DNA from: CAYVUI01 sp964454745
GTDB lineage: Bacteria > Planctomycetota > Phycisphaerae > Sedimentisphaerales > Anaerohalosphaeraceae
NCBI GenBank assembly: GCA_964454745.1
Contig: CAYVUI010000083.1
Span: 1-20,582, forward strand
Direction of reading: 5' to 3'
DNA length: 20,582 nt
Shown here one piece after another: positions 8,401 through 16,211 of the stretch. Position 1 is the stretch's first letter. Each line of letters begins with the position of its first letter. The position numbers and the translations under genes are program-made. Under the pieces are notes generated by a model. The model ran no database searches. It was not told the DNA's origin and worked only from the letters and a program-made list of their open reading frames with translations.

Positions 8401-8937
8401 TTACTGGCTGCCTTCATTTCTGTATCGGATTATTTTTGCAGGATTCCCTCCAACAATCGCGTAATCGGGAACATCTTTTGTTACAACTGCTGCTGCAGCC
8501 AAAATAGCCCCTTTTCCTACGTGAATCCCTGGCAGAATAATCACACGCGTACCAATCCAAACATCATCTCCAATTGTCACTTTTTTGCTTATATCATTTC
8601 CCTGGCAGCGCATGGGTATATCAACGCGATCAAATTTGTGATTTGTAGTCAGAATTATCACCTCTGGCCCCATCATTACATCTGATCCAATTTTGACAGG
8701 ACCGCATACTTCACAATTCATACCTATCCCTGAATGATCACCGATTTCAATCTCTGCACCGTTTCCAAAGTATGCCCCTTTTTCAATATTGACATTTTTT
8801 CCACAGTATCTAAATATATTTTTACATATATAATACCGTACAGGACGAAATATTTTTGTCAATCTACTCCGAGAATCCGGAAGATGCCGGGCAAACAAAT
8901 AAAAAAGAAACACATTGAACATTTTAATTATCTTCAA
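8401..8937 (-). CDS. Hexapeptide-repeat O-acetyltransferase (WcaF/NodL-like)
   Basis: The protein is a left-handed beta-helix acyltransferase of about 178 residues. Hexapeptide turns are visible as IEIGDHSGIG, VKIGSDVMMG, VTIGDDVWIG and IHVGKGAILA. The conserved histidine lies in the loop TTNHKFD, as in WcaF, NodL and xenobiotic acetyltransferases, and the C-terminus has the family ending YAIVGGNPAKIIR. It likely acetylates a hydroxyl of a sugar using acetyl-CoA. The listed start is TTG, overlapping the GT4 stop (TTGA) with AGGTG 9 bases upstream; an ATG five codons later (8922) is the alternative. The short hydrophobic N-terminus MFNVFLFYLFARHLP may bring it to the membrane. Confidence 0.85.
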   Translation of the reverse strand: MKIIKMFNVFLFYLFARHLPDSRSRLTKIFRPVRYYICKNIFRYCGKNVNIEKGAYFGNGAEIEIGDHSGIGMNCEVCGPVKIGSDVMMGPEVIILTTNHKFDRVDIPMRCQGNDISKKVTIGDDVWIGTRVIILPGIHVGKGAILAAAAVVTKDVPDYAIVGGNPAKIIRYRNEGSQ

Positions 8938-10055
8938 AAACGGTTACACCTGGTATGATACAATTGTGCTGTATTTTCGACCATATTTTTTATACTGAAA
9001 TTTTCCCGTGCGTATAACTGAGCTGCCTGTCCAAACTCGGCAGCTCTATTTGGATTTTCCAACAGATATTTCAGGGCCTCGTACGCCCCTTGATCGTTAT
9101 CCATTGGGACAATAAGCCCATTTTTTTCGTGCTGAATCAATTCATCAGCCCCCTTAAAGCCTGTAGTCACAATGGGCAATCCCGCAGCCATTGCCTCTAA
9201 AAGTGTGTTTGGGAAACCCTCCCACATACTTGTATATAAAAACAAGTCACAGCTATTGAGGAGATTGGCTACATCTTTGCGGAGCCCTAAAAAAAAGACT
9301 CTCTCTTCCACTCCCAGTTCCTTTGCCTGCGTCTTTAGTTCCTCTTCTTTCTCTCCATGGCCGGCAATTCCAAAACGAGTTTCAAGGCCATTTTTTTTAC
9401 ACAAGGCAGCCGTTCGCAGCAGCATCGGGTAATTTTTCGCCTCGGTCAATCGCCCCACCATGCATACAAGCTTGCAGTGACTATCCGGAGAAATGGAATC
9501 TTGAAATCCGGGTATCGGCGGGGCCTCTTTGATTTTATTAAGATCAACCCCGTTATAAATGACTGAAAATTTCTTATAATCCACCCTTAGCTTAGATGAG
9601 ATTTCTTTCGCGCACGCCTTGCTGTTGGCCAGGTAATGCACCCGATGCCCTGTAAACCATTCATTGATACGCAAAAGACCTGAACGCAACAGGCTGCTGC
9701 TCCGGTAGGCCACAATGATCGACTTGCATCCCGAAAGAATAGCGGCCCAGCGGCCATAAAGATTGGCACTGTAGAGCCAGCAGTGCACAATGTCCGGGGC
9801 AGTATTTTGAATCAACTTGCGGAGACTTAAAACAAATCCCAGTGGATTCAGGCGGTTTCGATGTAATCGATGGATCGTAATTCCGCTTTGACGGAACAGT
9901 TTAATGCCTTCTTCATCGTTGCTATCATCGTAATAAATCACCTGGTGTGTAAATTGCTCGGGATCACTGTGTACAATCAATTCATGAAGCTGCCTCTCCG
10001 CCCCGCCGATCCCAAGCTGCCCAATAACATGGACTATTTTGAGTTGCTTTTTCAT
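8934..10055 (-). CDS. Family 4 glycosyltransferase
   Basis: The 373-residue protein is a typical GT4. It opens with KIVHVIGQLGIGGAERQLHE, the glycine loop plus GGAE motif common to this family. It has the acceptor-side PDIVHCWLYSANLYGRWAAI and the interdomain FSVIYNGVDLNKI. The donor domain holds LVCMVGRLTEAKNYPMLL and the complete E-x7-E motif in MWEGFPNTLLEAMAAGLPIV at about residues 280-299. It acts in the cytoplasm on a lipid-linked glycan. It starts 8 bases after the preceding GT4 stop, and its stop overlaps the TTG start of the acetyltransferase. The sugar specificity cannot be deduced. Confidence 0.9.
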   Translation of the reverse strand: MKKQLKIVHVIGQLGIGGAERQLHELIVHSDPEQFTHQVIYYDDSNDEEGIKLFRQSGITIHRLHRNRLNPLGFVLSLRKLIQNTAPDIVHCWLYSANLYGRWAAILSGCKSIIVAYRSSSLLRSGLLRINEWFTGHRVHYLANSKACAKEISSKLRVDYKKFSVIYNGVDLNKIKEAPPIPGFQDSISPDSHCKLVCMVGRLTEAKNYPMLLRTAALCKKNGLETRFGIAGHGEKEEELKTQAKELGVEERVFFLGLRKDVANLLNSCDLFLYTSMWEGFPNTLLEAMAAGLPIVTTGFKGADELIQHEKNGLIVPMDNDQGAYEALKYLLENPNRAAEFGQAAQLYARENFSIKNMVENTAQLYHTRCNRF

Positions 10056-10063
10056 AAAAACTG

Positions 10064-11221
10064 TTATGAGTTTAAGAGGGAATCATAAAAATCGAGAATA
10101 TCATCACACCATCGATCTACTGTAAAATATTCACAAATAAATTGCTGATTCTCAAGTTCTATTTGCCTTCGCTGCTGAGGATCCATTGACATCACAGTAT
10201 GCATACATTCAGCAGCTCTTGCCACATCAAATCCCTTAAAAAACAGAACGCCCTCCTTACCTTTTGCCCATTCCAGGCCGGGAATATCACTTGTAACCAC
10301 ACTACGACCACAGCCCATTGCCTCACATACTGAATAAGGTAGTCCTTCTTCCCTGGAAAAGCTACAAAAACAATCTACACAATTATATAGATCTGCAACA
10401 TTTTCCCTCGGACCGATCACACTAAGCCATTTTGGCTTTTTATTACCATAAACTTCATTAATATATATTTCAGTCTCTTCCCAACCTACTATTACAAAAT
10501 GAAAGCTTTCATTTTTATTTGCAAGGATTTCACATGCATCCAAAGCAATATCCAAACCTTTAATTTTAGGTATCCTTCCAAAAAAAAGAAATAAAAATTT
10601 GTCACTTGGAAGGCCTAGCATATCTCGCATTTCACTGGAATTAGTTTTAACAGTTTCAAGTCTTTTTAAATCAATTGCATTGAGAATGACATTAATCTTC
10701 TGGCTTTTTTTCCAGTTCCCTGAGTTCACAAGTATGCTTCGAGCCCCTTCGGAAACTGTCAGAATATTGACGTTATTTGACAATACTTTATATCGAATAA
10801 ATTTCTTAATCTTCCTGAGAAAATTGGAATTTATTACCGACTCATTAGGTGTATGAATATGCCAGATAATGGAAATAGGATTAAAAGGCTTTATTACCGC
10901 AGAAGCAAGTCTCCCAACAAGATCATATTTGGAAAAATGAGTGTGTATTAGATCAGGCTTTTCTCTTTTTATTATTTTACATATTTCTATAGTCTCTGAA
11001 ATATATGGAACTTTACCATTAAGAACATATATATTATCCTGCCTTTTCTCTCTGAAAGGATTGAACCATTCTCGCTGAAGTATACGAGGAGGGAATACAT
11101 ATACCATTCGGCTATTTTTCTCTTCGAGCTTTTTTTCTAATGCTACAAGTGAAGCAATAAAATTACCCGGATAAGGGGAACCGAAATCTGCCAAATGTAC
11201 TACTGTATTATTTGCAAGCAT
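10064..11221 (-). CDS. Family 4 glycosyltransferase
   Basis: The 385-residue protein has a GT-B fold with PDLIHTHFSKYDLVGRLAS and IIWHIHTPNESV in the acceptor domain. INVILNAIDLKRLE lies at the hinge and FLFLFFGRIPKIKGLDIAL opens the donor domain. The E-x7-E motif is complete in SREEGLPYSVCEAMGCGRSV near residue 310. The start ATG follows a strong AGGGA about 6 bases upstream. It lies 16 bases after the hexapeptide acyltransferase, in the same operon. The gene looks more AT-rich than its neighbours, which may reflect separate acquisition, though this is by eye only. It should add one residue of the repeat unit. Confidence 0.9.
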   Translation of the reverse strand: MLANNTVVHLADFGSPYPGNFIASLVALEKKLEEKNSRMVYVFPPRILQREWFNPFREKRQDNIYVLNGKVPYISETIEICKIIKREKPDLIHTHFSKYDLVGRLASAVIKPFNPISIIWHIHTPNESVINSNFLRKIKKFIRYKVLSNNVNILTVSEGARSILVNSGNWKKSQKINVILNAIDLKRLETVKTNSSEMRDMLGLPSDKFLFLFFGRIPKIKGLDIALDACEILANKNESFHFVIVGWEETEIYINEVYGNKKPKWLSVIGPRENVADLYNCVDCFCSFSREEGLPYSVCEAMGCGRSVVTSDIPGLEWAKGKEGVLFFKGFDVARAAECMHTVMSMDPQQRRQIELENQQFICEYFTVDRWCDDILDFYDSLLNS

Positions 11222-11237
11222 AGCTTTCCCTTAGAAG

Positions 11238-11765
11238 TTATGAATCCTTAAGGTTAAAATATTCAAGTAAAAATTCCTTCTTCTCAGCACGATTCAATTT
11301 CGCGGAACCAACATTTCTATTTTTGATTTTTTCATAATAATCATCAATCTTTTTTATTATTTTTGCTGGTGCCCCAGCCACAACGCTGTTCGACTCAATG
11401 CTCTTGGTAACAATAGATCCTGCACCGACAATTACATTATCACCTATCTTCACTCCAGGCATAATGATCGAACCCAAACCTATAAATACATTATTGCCCA
11501 CCTCGATCGGAGCAATAATGTCAATTTCAGGGATTTTATCCCTGAATACCCAGACCCCACCATCATGGGTTACAAAATACGAACCCGTAATACTGACATG
11601 ATCACCTAATTTAACTAAATAGGGCTCAGAACCAAAATTAACTCCAATGAGCCGACAATTATCACCTACTCTCACCCCTATACTTCTTGCATAACCTATA
11701 GGATCAAAGTGATGATGTATTTTTGATTGTAACACCCGATATAATTGCTTTGCTATTCTTACCAT
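11238..11765 (-). CDS. Hexapeptide-repeat acyltransferase
   Basis: The 175-residue protein is a left-handed beta-helix acyltransferase. Hexapeptide turns appear as VRVGDNCRLIG, VKLGDHVSITG, IEVGNNVFIG, VKIGDNVIVG and AGSIVTKSI. The loop FVTHDGGVWVFRDK has the histidine typical of one surface-polysaccharide branch of the family, in which THDGGVW recurs. The C-terminal ending NSVVAGAPAKIIKKI is standard. An extra charged tail of about 35 residues follows. It probably acetylates or acylates a sugar before the unit is flipped. It starts 5 bases after the ligase stop, with a spaced AGGGG inside the ligase end. Confidence 0.84.
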   Translation of the reverse strand: MVRIAKQLYRVLQSKIHHHFDPIGYARSIGVRVGDNCRLIGVNFGSEPYLVKLGDHVSITGSYFVTHDGGVWVFRDKIPEIDIIAPIEVGNNVFIGLGSIIMPGVKIGDNVIVGAGSIVTKSIESNSVVAGAPAKIIKKIDDYYEKIKNRNVGSAKLNRAEKKEFLLEYFNLKDS

Positions 11766-11770
11766 AATTT

Positions 11771-13066
11771 TTATATTACCCCTGAATGATTTTTTTGTTC
11801 AGCAAAGAATAATCGATAATTATTTTCAAGATAATAAGTATATCCAATAAAGATAGCGATAATGACCCAATTGATTTTAAGGTAGTATGATACACGTGCC
11901 ATTTCACTTAATACTTTCATTACCATAATTGCTTTACCAATTGTAATCAGTGAGAACTCCCGGCGTGTCAAGGGATATTTTGACAAACGCATAAGGCGGA
12001 AAAATAAAACCACGTATATGGCATAAAAAAGGAATCCGCCAATAAAACCTGTGCTGACAAAAATTTCTACATAATTGTTATGTGCGTATTTACCATAACC
12101 GCCGACAAGAACAAACTGATTCAAACCGACACCCACGACCGGATTTCGGAAGGTCATCGCAACCCCCTTCTTGATCATGTCGATTCTCTGCATTGCACTG
12201 TCATCTCCACTACCGCCTTTTAAGATCGTAATAAAATCCTGCATGCGTTCGGATAAAAGTGTATCCGACAATTGACGAAACATAAAGACCATCAATCCCA
12301 TAAATAATACCAATACAATAATCCCAATGTGTGGCTTTTGAATCAGCACCTTACGATAGCCAAAGAAAAACCAGGACCCCGTCAGTGCCACCATAATAAT
12401 AAATCCTTCGCGTGAACCGCTGGCAATAACCATCAAAACAAATATGCCTGCCAGTACAATGGCCCCGGATTTAATCAGCACGGATTTCGATCCCTGAAAA
12501 AAGCACAACACGATTGCAAGACCATACACCATGCTCAAGGCAAAAAGATTCGCGTTCAGTGCAGTTCCCGCTGCACGTTCAATAGTGTATTCAGATCGCT
12601 GGTATTCGCCGCTGATATAGGCGGAAACCAGAATAATCAGAATCCCGATCAATGAAGCTGTCAGAAGGATATATACTGATTTAGTATCCCGTGCATAATG
12701 CGAGATGATCGCAAATAGAATCAGAAACTGCAGCAGGGTAAACACTTTGGATGTAAAAAAGGAAAGGCTGACCACTTTAAAAATCCCCAACAGTGACCAG
12801 ATAATAAAGAGTCCGAACAGAAGGACTTCTTTAGGAAAACGAAATCCTGTTCGTAACGATTCGAGCAGGAAAGCAGCAGCGCTGATTGCACCAAACCCGA
12901 TTGCAAGATAATTAAAACCAATCAATGTAGACACGGAAATCGCTGAAACGATCAAGGGAAAAACCAGTAGGATTAAGAATGCCGGCACCTGGGTTTTATG
13001 GTCTGCGGGCAGATACTGCTGAGGGCATTCATAATCTTCGTAATAATACGCTTCTGTATATTGCAT
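11771..13066 (-). CDS. O-antigen ligase / Wzy-type polymerase (Wzy_C family membrane protein)
   Basis: The 431-residue protein has about a dozen hydrophobic segments after a hydrophilic, Tyr-rich N-terminus (first 25 residues). The Wzy_C signature is clear: NPVVGVGLNQFVLVG, then a large periplasmic loop with YAHNNYVEIFVSTGFIGG near residues 330-350. The His-Asn pair there is the conserved element of WaaL and Wzy enzymes. An earlier conserved Arg region is seen in ASGSREGFII. The protein should polymerise flipped repeat units or ligate them to an acceptor on the outer face of the inner membrane; sequence alone does not separate the two. It is the only such gene in the window, so polymerase is the more likely role. 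AAAGG lies 7 bases before the ATG. Confidence 0.85.
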   Translation of the reverse strand: MQYTEAYYYEDYECPQQYLPADHKTQVPAFLILLVFPLIVSAISVSTLIGFNYLAIGFGAISAAAFLLESLRTGFRFPKEVLLFGLFIIWSLLGIFKVVSLSFFTSKVFTLLQFLILFAIISHYARDTKSVYILLTASLIGILIILVSAYISGEYQRSEYTIERAAGTALNANLFALSMVYGLAIVLCFFQGSKSVLIKSGAIVLAGIFVLMVIASGSREGFIIMVALTGSWFFFGYRKVLIQKPHIGIIVLVLFMGLMVFMFRQLSDTLLSERMQDFITILKGGSGDDSAMQRIDMIKKGVAMTFRNPVVGVGLNQFVLVGGYGKYAHNNYVEIFVSTGFIGGFLFYAIYVVLFFRLMRLSKYPLTRREFSLITIGKAIMVMKVLSEMARVSYYLKINWVIIAIFIGYTYYLENNYRLFFAEQKNHSGVI

Positions 13067-13070
13067 CTTT

Positions 13071-14027
13071 TTACCTTTGAAAAAAGCTCTTGGAATTTCT
13101 ACGAATGGACTGGACCCTCTTCTTTAAAAAACCAGGGATCCAGGTCATGAAATAAAGAAGATATATCTTATGGCTGAATATATATTTTTTGTTTGATAAG
13201 ATAATTTCCCTTGCCTTTTTATTTTTCCCAAAAGAGATATTGGCCTTTGCGTAATCATAAATCATGTCGCTAATGATTTTCTCTACCGTTTGTTTCCTGG
13301 AAGGAGCCAGGAAAGAAAACAACGCCTCATATTTTTTTATAATATGCGATATATTTAATAAATCTTTACTAACAGATAACCCAGTCAATGAAGAAGAATT
13401 TTCCTGGTGATAAATCGCTAAGGGTTCTGCAAGAAAACATATTTCAGGACAAAAAACACCTATTCGAATCCATAATTCGCGATCTTCTCCAACTTTTAAG
13501 GTTTCATCAAAAACACCCGCTTTTTCCAGCTCTTCTTTCTTTATGATGATCCCTATCGTACTAATAGGAATACTGTTTTTCCGCAGCAAAAAAACATCTT
13601 GAACCACATTTTCACGCGAATAATATCGCGGATTTAATCCTTGAAAAACTCGTTCCTGTCTACTTTTTTTCCATATCTCATAAAAACACCCCGCCCACTT
13701 TACATCGGGATGTTTCTCCAAGCAATCCATCTGACGATCCAGCTTTTCCGGTTTCCATTCGTCATCCGCATCCAGAAAAGCGATCCACTGGCCTTTGGCC
13801 TCGCGAATGCCCCGATTTCTCGCCGCTGCGACCCCGGCGTTTTCCTGCTGGACGAGCCGGATTCGTTCATCATTGAAACTGCGAACAACCTCCGCGCCGC
13901 CATCGGTAGAACCGTCATCGACTACAACGATTTCAAAATCCTGATATATTTGATCGAGAACCGACTGTATGGAACGTGCAATATAGCTTTCACCGTTATA
14001 TAATGGTATTATTACGCTTACTTTCAT
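13071..14027 (-). CDS. Family 2 glycosyltransferase (GT-A)
   Basis: From the ATG at 14027 the protein has 318 residues, starting MKVSVIIPLYNGESYIARS. Classic GT2 motifs follow: VVVDDGSTDG at about 34-43, the QQENAGVAAARNRGI segment, the metal site FLDADDEW near 87-94 and VGEDRELWIR near 190. A longer frame open to 14087 is unlikely because its extra 20 residues lie inside the pyruvyltransferase gene and precede the universal start motif. AGG five bases before 14027 supports the short form. The last 100 residues are basic and weakly hydrophobic, suggesting membrane association. It starts one base after the pyruvyltransferase stop. It should transfer one sugar in the cytoplasm; donor unknown. 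Confidence 0.9.
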   Translation of the reverse strand: MKVSVIIPLYNGESYIARSIQSVLDQIYQDFEIVVVDDGSTDGGAEVVRSFNDERIRLVQQENAGVAAARNRGIREAKGQWIAFLDADDEWKPEKLDRQMDCLEKHPDVKWAGCFYEIWKKSRQERVFQGLNPRYYSRENVVQDVFLLRKNSIPISTIGIIIKKEELEKAGVFDETLKVGEDRELWIRIGVFCPEICFLAEPLAIYHQENSSSLTGLSVSKDLLNISHIIKKYEALFSFLAPSRKQTVEKIISDMIYDYAKANISFGKNKKAREIILSNKKYIFSHKIYLLYFMTWIPGFLKKRVQSIRRNSKSFFQR

Positions 14028-14028
14028 T

Positions 14029-15117
14029 CTAACCTGTTGGAATGCTCCGCGACAAAGCAGATCGAAGATAACCTGAAGATGTTTCAATTAAATCATCGAG
14101 AAGCTTACCACTTTTGCAATAATCAATATCTTGATAAAAAATACGCTCAGTATCCATGCCTTCTTCTGTAAGGAGAAAACGGCTTGATAGTCCAATTTTG
14201 CTTAGCAGATCGACAATACGTGTATTCAGTTTCGGTCTTAGTTGATGTGAAAAGGCTAAAAAGTTTTTACGAAATATCAGAGAAAAAACCGTCCCATGAA
14301 AAGAATTCGTACAGACAAAAGAAGCATTTTTCATCCATCCAAGCCACTGATGGGGCCCAAGGTCGATATGATTAATATCCGCCTCTCGCAAATGAGCCGG
14401 GCTGATGTTCACAACCGGAAGATTCAGTTTTTCACGACAGCGTCTAACCAGTTCTCTAAAGCCTTTGGACTGATCCAGGTAATAAACTGCAATATATTGG
14501 TCCGGAGCCTTTTGAGGCATTACAGCCGCCTGAGAATAATCTCGAATTAAAAAGCAAGGATCCAACACAACGGGAACCTCCTTATTTAGAAGATCTTTGA
14601 GGAGAAACCTCCCTGATTCCTCACGCACGGAAAGAGCATCAAAATTATTTAATGCATCAATGACTTTCTCTCTCAAGCTGATTGGAATCTCTGTTGTATC
14701 CCCAAAACTTGGGGCATAAGCAATGCGTTTTTTATTGTTGGACACGAAATCTAAGAAATAACCAGGATCGAAACGTTCTTTTAAAATTTTTAAATTCCAT
14801 ACCTGGTCACTACCGCAAATATAGACATCCATATTAGGAGGATTAGATTGTAAATCTTTTGGTTCATAATAGACTCTGTCTGTTATCGGGAGAAAGTGAC
14901 TGTAAAAATGCTTATAATTAGTTTGTCGTTTAAAGTTATTCCAAATATAATACGGTCGCCTGCCAACTGGAGTTCGCTTGCCAAATATATAAGCGGGGCG
15001 ATAATTTATCACTTTGGCATCGAATCCCATCTGGGTGATCGTCTCATTCAGCGCGTATGCCTGCAGAACTGCACCAATGTTTGTAACAGAATGAAAAGTC
15101 AGAATCCCTGCCTTCAT
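14029..15117 (-). CDS. Polysaccharide pyruvyl transferase family protein
   Basis: The 362-residue protein matches the polysaccharide pyruvyl transferase family, which places a ketal-linked pyruvate from phosphoenolpyruvate on a sugar of an exported glycan. Visible family marks are the opening MKAGILTFHSVTNIGAVLQA, the CGSDQVWN motif at 101-108, IAYAPSFGD at about 132-140, the SVREESG segment near 163-169, and TNSFHGTVFSL at about 270-280. The SFHG motif is close to the active site in this family. Pyruvylation adds negative charge to the polymer. It follows the nitroreductase-like gene after 6 bases; these two families are often neighbours in polysaccharide clusters. The sugar accepting the pyruvate is unknown. 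Confidence 0.88.
   Translation of the reverse strand: MKAGILTFHSVTNIGAVLQAYALNETITQMGFDAKVINYRPAYIFGKRTPVGRRPYYIWNNFKRQTNYKHFYSHFLPITDRVYYEPKDLQSNPPNMDVYICGSDQVWNLKILKERFDPGYFLDFVSNNKKRIAYAPSFGDTTEIPISLREKVIDALNNFDALSVREESGRFLLKDLLNKEVPVVLDPCFLIRDYSQAAVMPQKAPDQYIAVYYLDQSKGFRELVRRCREKLNLPVVNISPAHLREADINHIDLGPHQWLGWMKNASFVCTNSFHGTVFSLIFRKNFLAFSHQLRPKLNTRIVDLLSKIGLSSRFLLTEEGMDTERIFYQDIDYCKSGKLLDDLIETSSGYLRSALSRSIPTG
14031..14038 (-). promoter_or_regulatory. Shine-Dalgarno deciding the GT2 start
   Basis: On the minus strand the sequence AACAGGTT precedes the ATG at 14027 with AGG five bases away. It overlaps the stop codon of the pyruvyltransferase gene and supports the shorter GT2 start. Confidence 0.55.
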
Positions 15118-15123
15118 AGAAAT

Positions 15124-16203
15124 TTATTCCATAAATAAAATATCTTTCAAAGGTTTTCGCATAGATGCTGCCACAGCAAGCCTTTTGGGAATATGACCCG
15201 CCGCAACAATTGCAACTACAACTTCCTCTTCCGGCAATTCGACTACCTGACGAAGTTTAAGATCTTTTTCTTTAGAAGCAGACCAATTTAAGCAGCATGC
15301 TCCCAAACCTAAGGAATGCAGCGTCAACAAAAGAGTCATCGTAAACATTCCGCCGTTTACCCACGCTTCATTCCGCTCAACCGGAGCATAAAAACCTTGC
15401 AAATCACAAGTGACTATCAAAAGTGTATCAATTTTCTCTCCAAATCCCCGATTCCCGCTTTGCAATCCGAGAATAGCTTCTTTGCACTCAGGATCCTGGA
15501 ATACACGTACCCGCCACATCTGCCTGTTGCACGCAGATGGAGTAAGGATCGCCAATGAAACCGCCCTCTCGATTAACTCTTTCTCAATGGACTGATCGTC
15601 AAAATGACGAATGCTGTGCCTGGATTTTAAAAAACGTTCAATGTCAATTTTACCGGCATCATGAATCTCATCTCGACGCAAAGAAATCGATGCACTAGTA
15701 CCTGCATCACACAGACCTTCTTCCACGTCCCTTTCGGATTGCAATTTTTGTAAGACCGTTTCGAGAGCCTCCATTTGAATATTATTCTTTCTGTGATACT
15801 CACAATACTCTGTCAAGGCCTCTATTCCCATCTGAACGCAATGGTCATAGCCATAACGGGGAATATATTCAACAAGAAGTTCAGAAATCATCTTTACTTT
15901 CTCAGCACCAAATTTAAGTCTCGGGCTGGGGTAAGACAGTCCTTTTTCAATGCAGTGGGAACTGACGGTAAGAAGGACTTCCATGCTTGAACGAGTGCGA
16001 TCGTACTTGGTCATCATTGCATATTTATGGAATCGATCGTCATCATACCGAGACAAAACTTTTAAATCTCTGCGTATTTTTTGGGCATATCGCCACCTGC
16101 CGAGAAGAGAATTTCTATACAGTTGATAAACAGGCCTTAATATTTGGAATATCCACCCGGGAAGACAAGTTGTAATGATCTGACGCAATTTTGACATATC
16201 CAT
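15124..16203 (-). CDS. Nitroreductase-family flavoprotein with an extra N-terminal domain
   Basis: The 359-residue protein has a C-terminal nitroreductase-like FMN domain from about residue 188. FLKSRHSIRHFDD (191-203) carries the Arg/Ser FMN-phosphate contacts, TPSACNRQMWRV is at 221-232, and GLGACCLNW and AAGHIPKR follow toward the end. The first ~185 residues are not part of the usual ~200-residue nitroreductase. They are charged and helical and contain SSHCIEKGLSYPSP (81-94), an H-x-IEKGL motif I recall from nitroreductase-like proteins in capsule and exopolysaccharide loci. The domain should bind FMN and carry out an NAD(P)H-dependent redox step, but no substrate can be named. Its place between wzx and the pyruvyltransferase suggests modification of a sugar or lipid-linked intermediate. 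Confidence 0.8.
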   Translation of the reverse strand: MDMSKLRQIITTCLPGWIFQILRPVYQLYRNSLLGRWRYAQKIRRDLKVLSRYDDDRFHKYAMMTKYDRTRSSMEVLLTVSSHCIEKGLSYPSPRLKFGAEKVKMISELLVEYIPRYGYDHCVQMGIEALTEYCEYHRKNNIQMEALETVLQKLQSERDVEEGLCDAGTSASISLRRDEIHDAGKIDIERFLKSRHSIRHFDDQSIEKELIERAVSLAILTPSACNRQMWRVRVFQDPECKEAILGLQSGNRGFGEKIDTLLIVTCDLQGFYAPVERNEAWVNGGMFTMTLLLTLHSLGLGACCLNWSASKEKDLKLRQVVELPEEEVVVAIVAAGHIPKRLAVAASMRKPLKDILFME

Positions 16204-16211
16204 CTTTCGAG

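Noticed and set aside
14028..14087. Longer GT2 start giving 20 extra N-terminal residues
   Set aside because: The extension lies inside the pyruvyltransferase coding end and precedes the canonical MKVSVIIPLYN start, which has its own AGG at good spacing.
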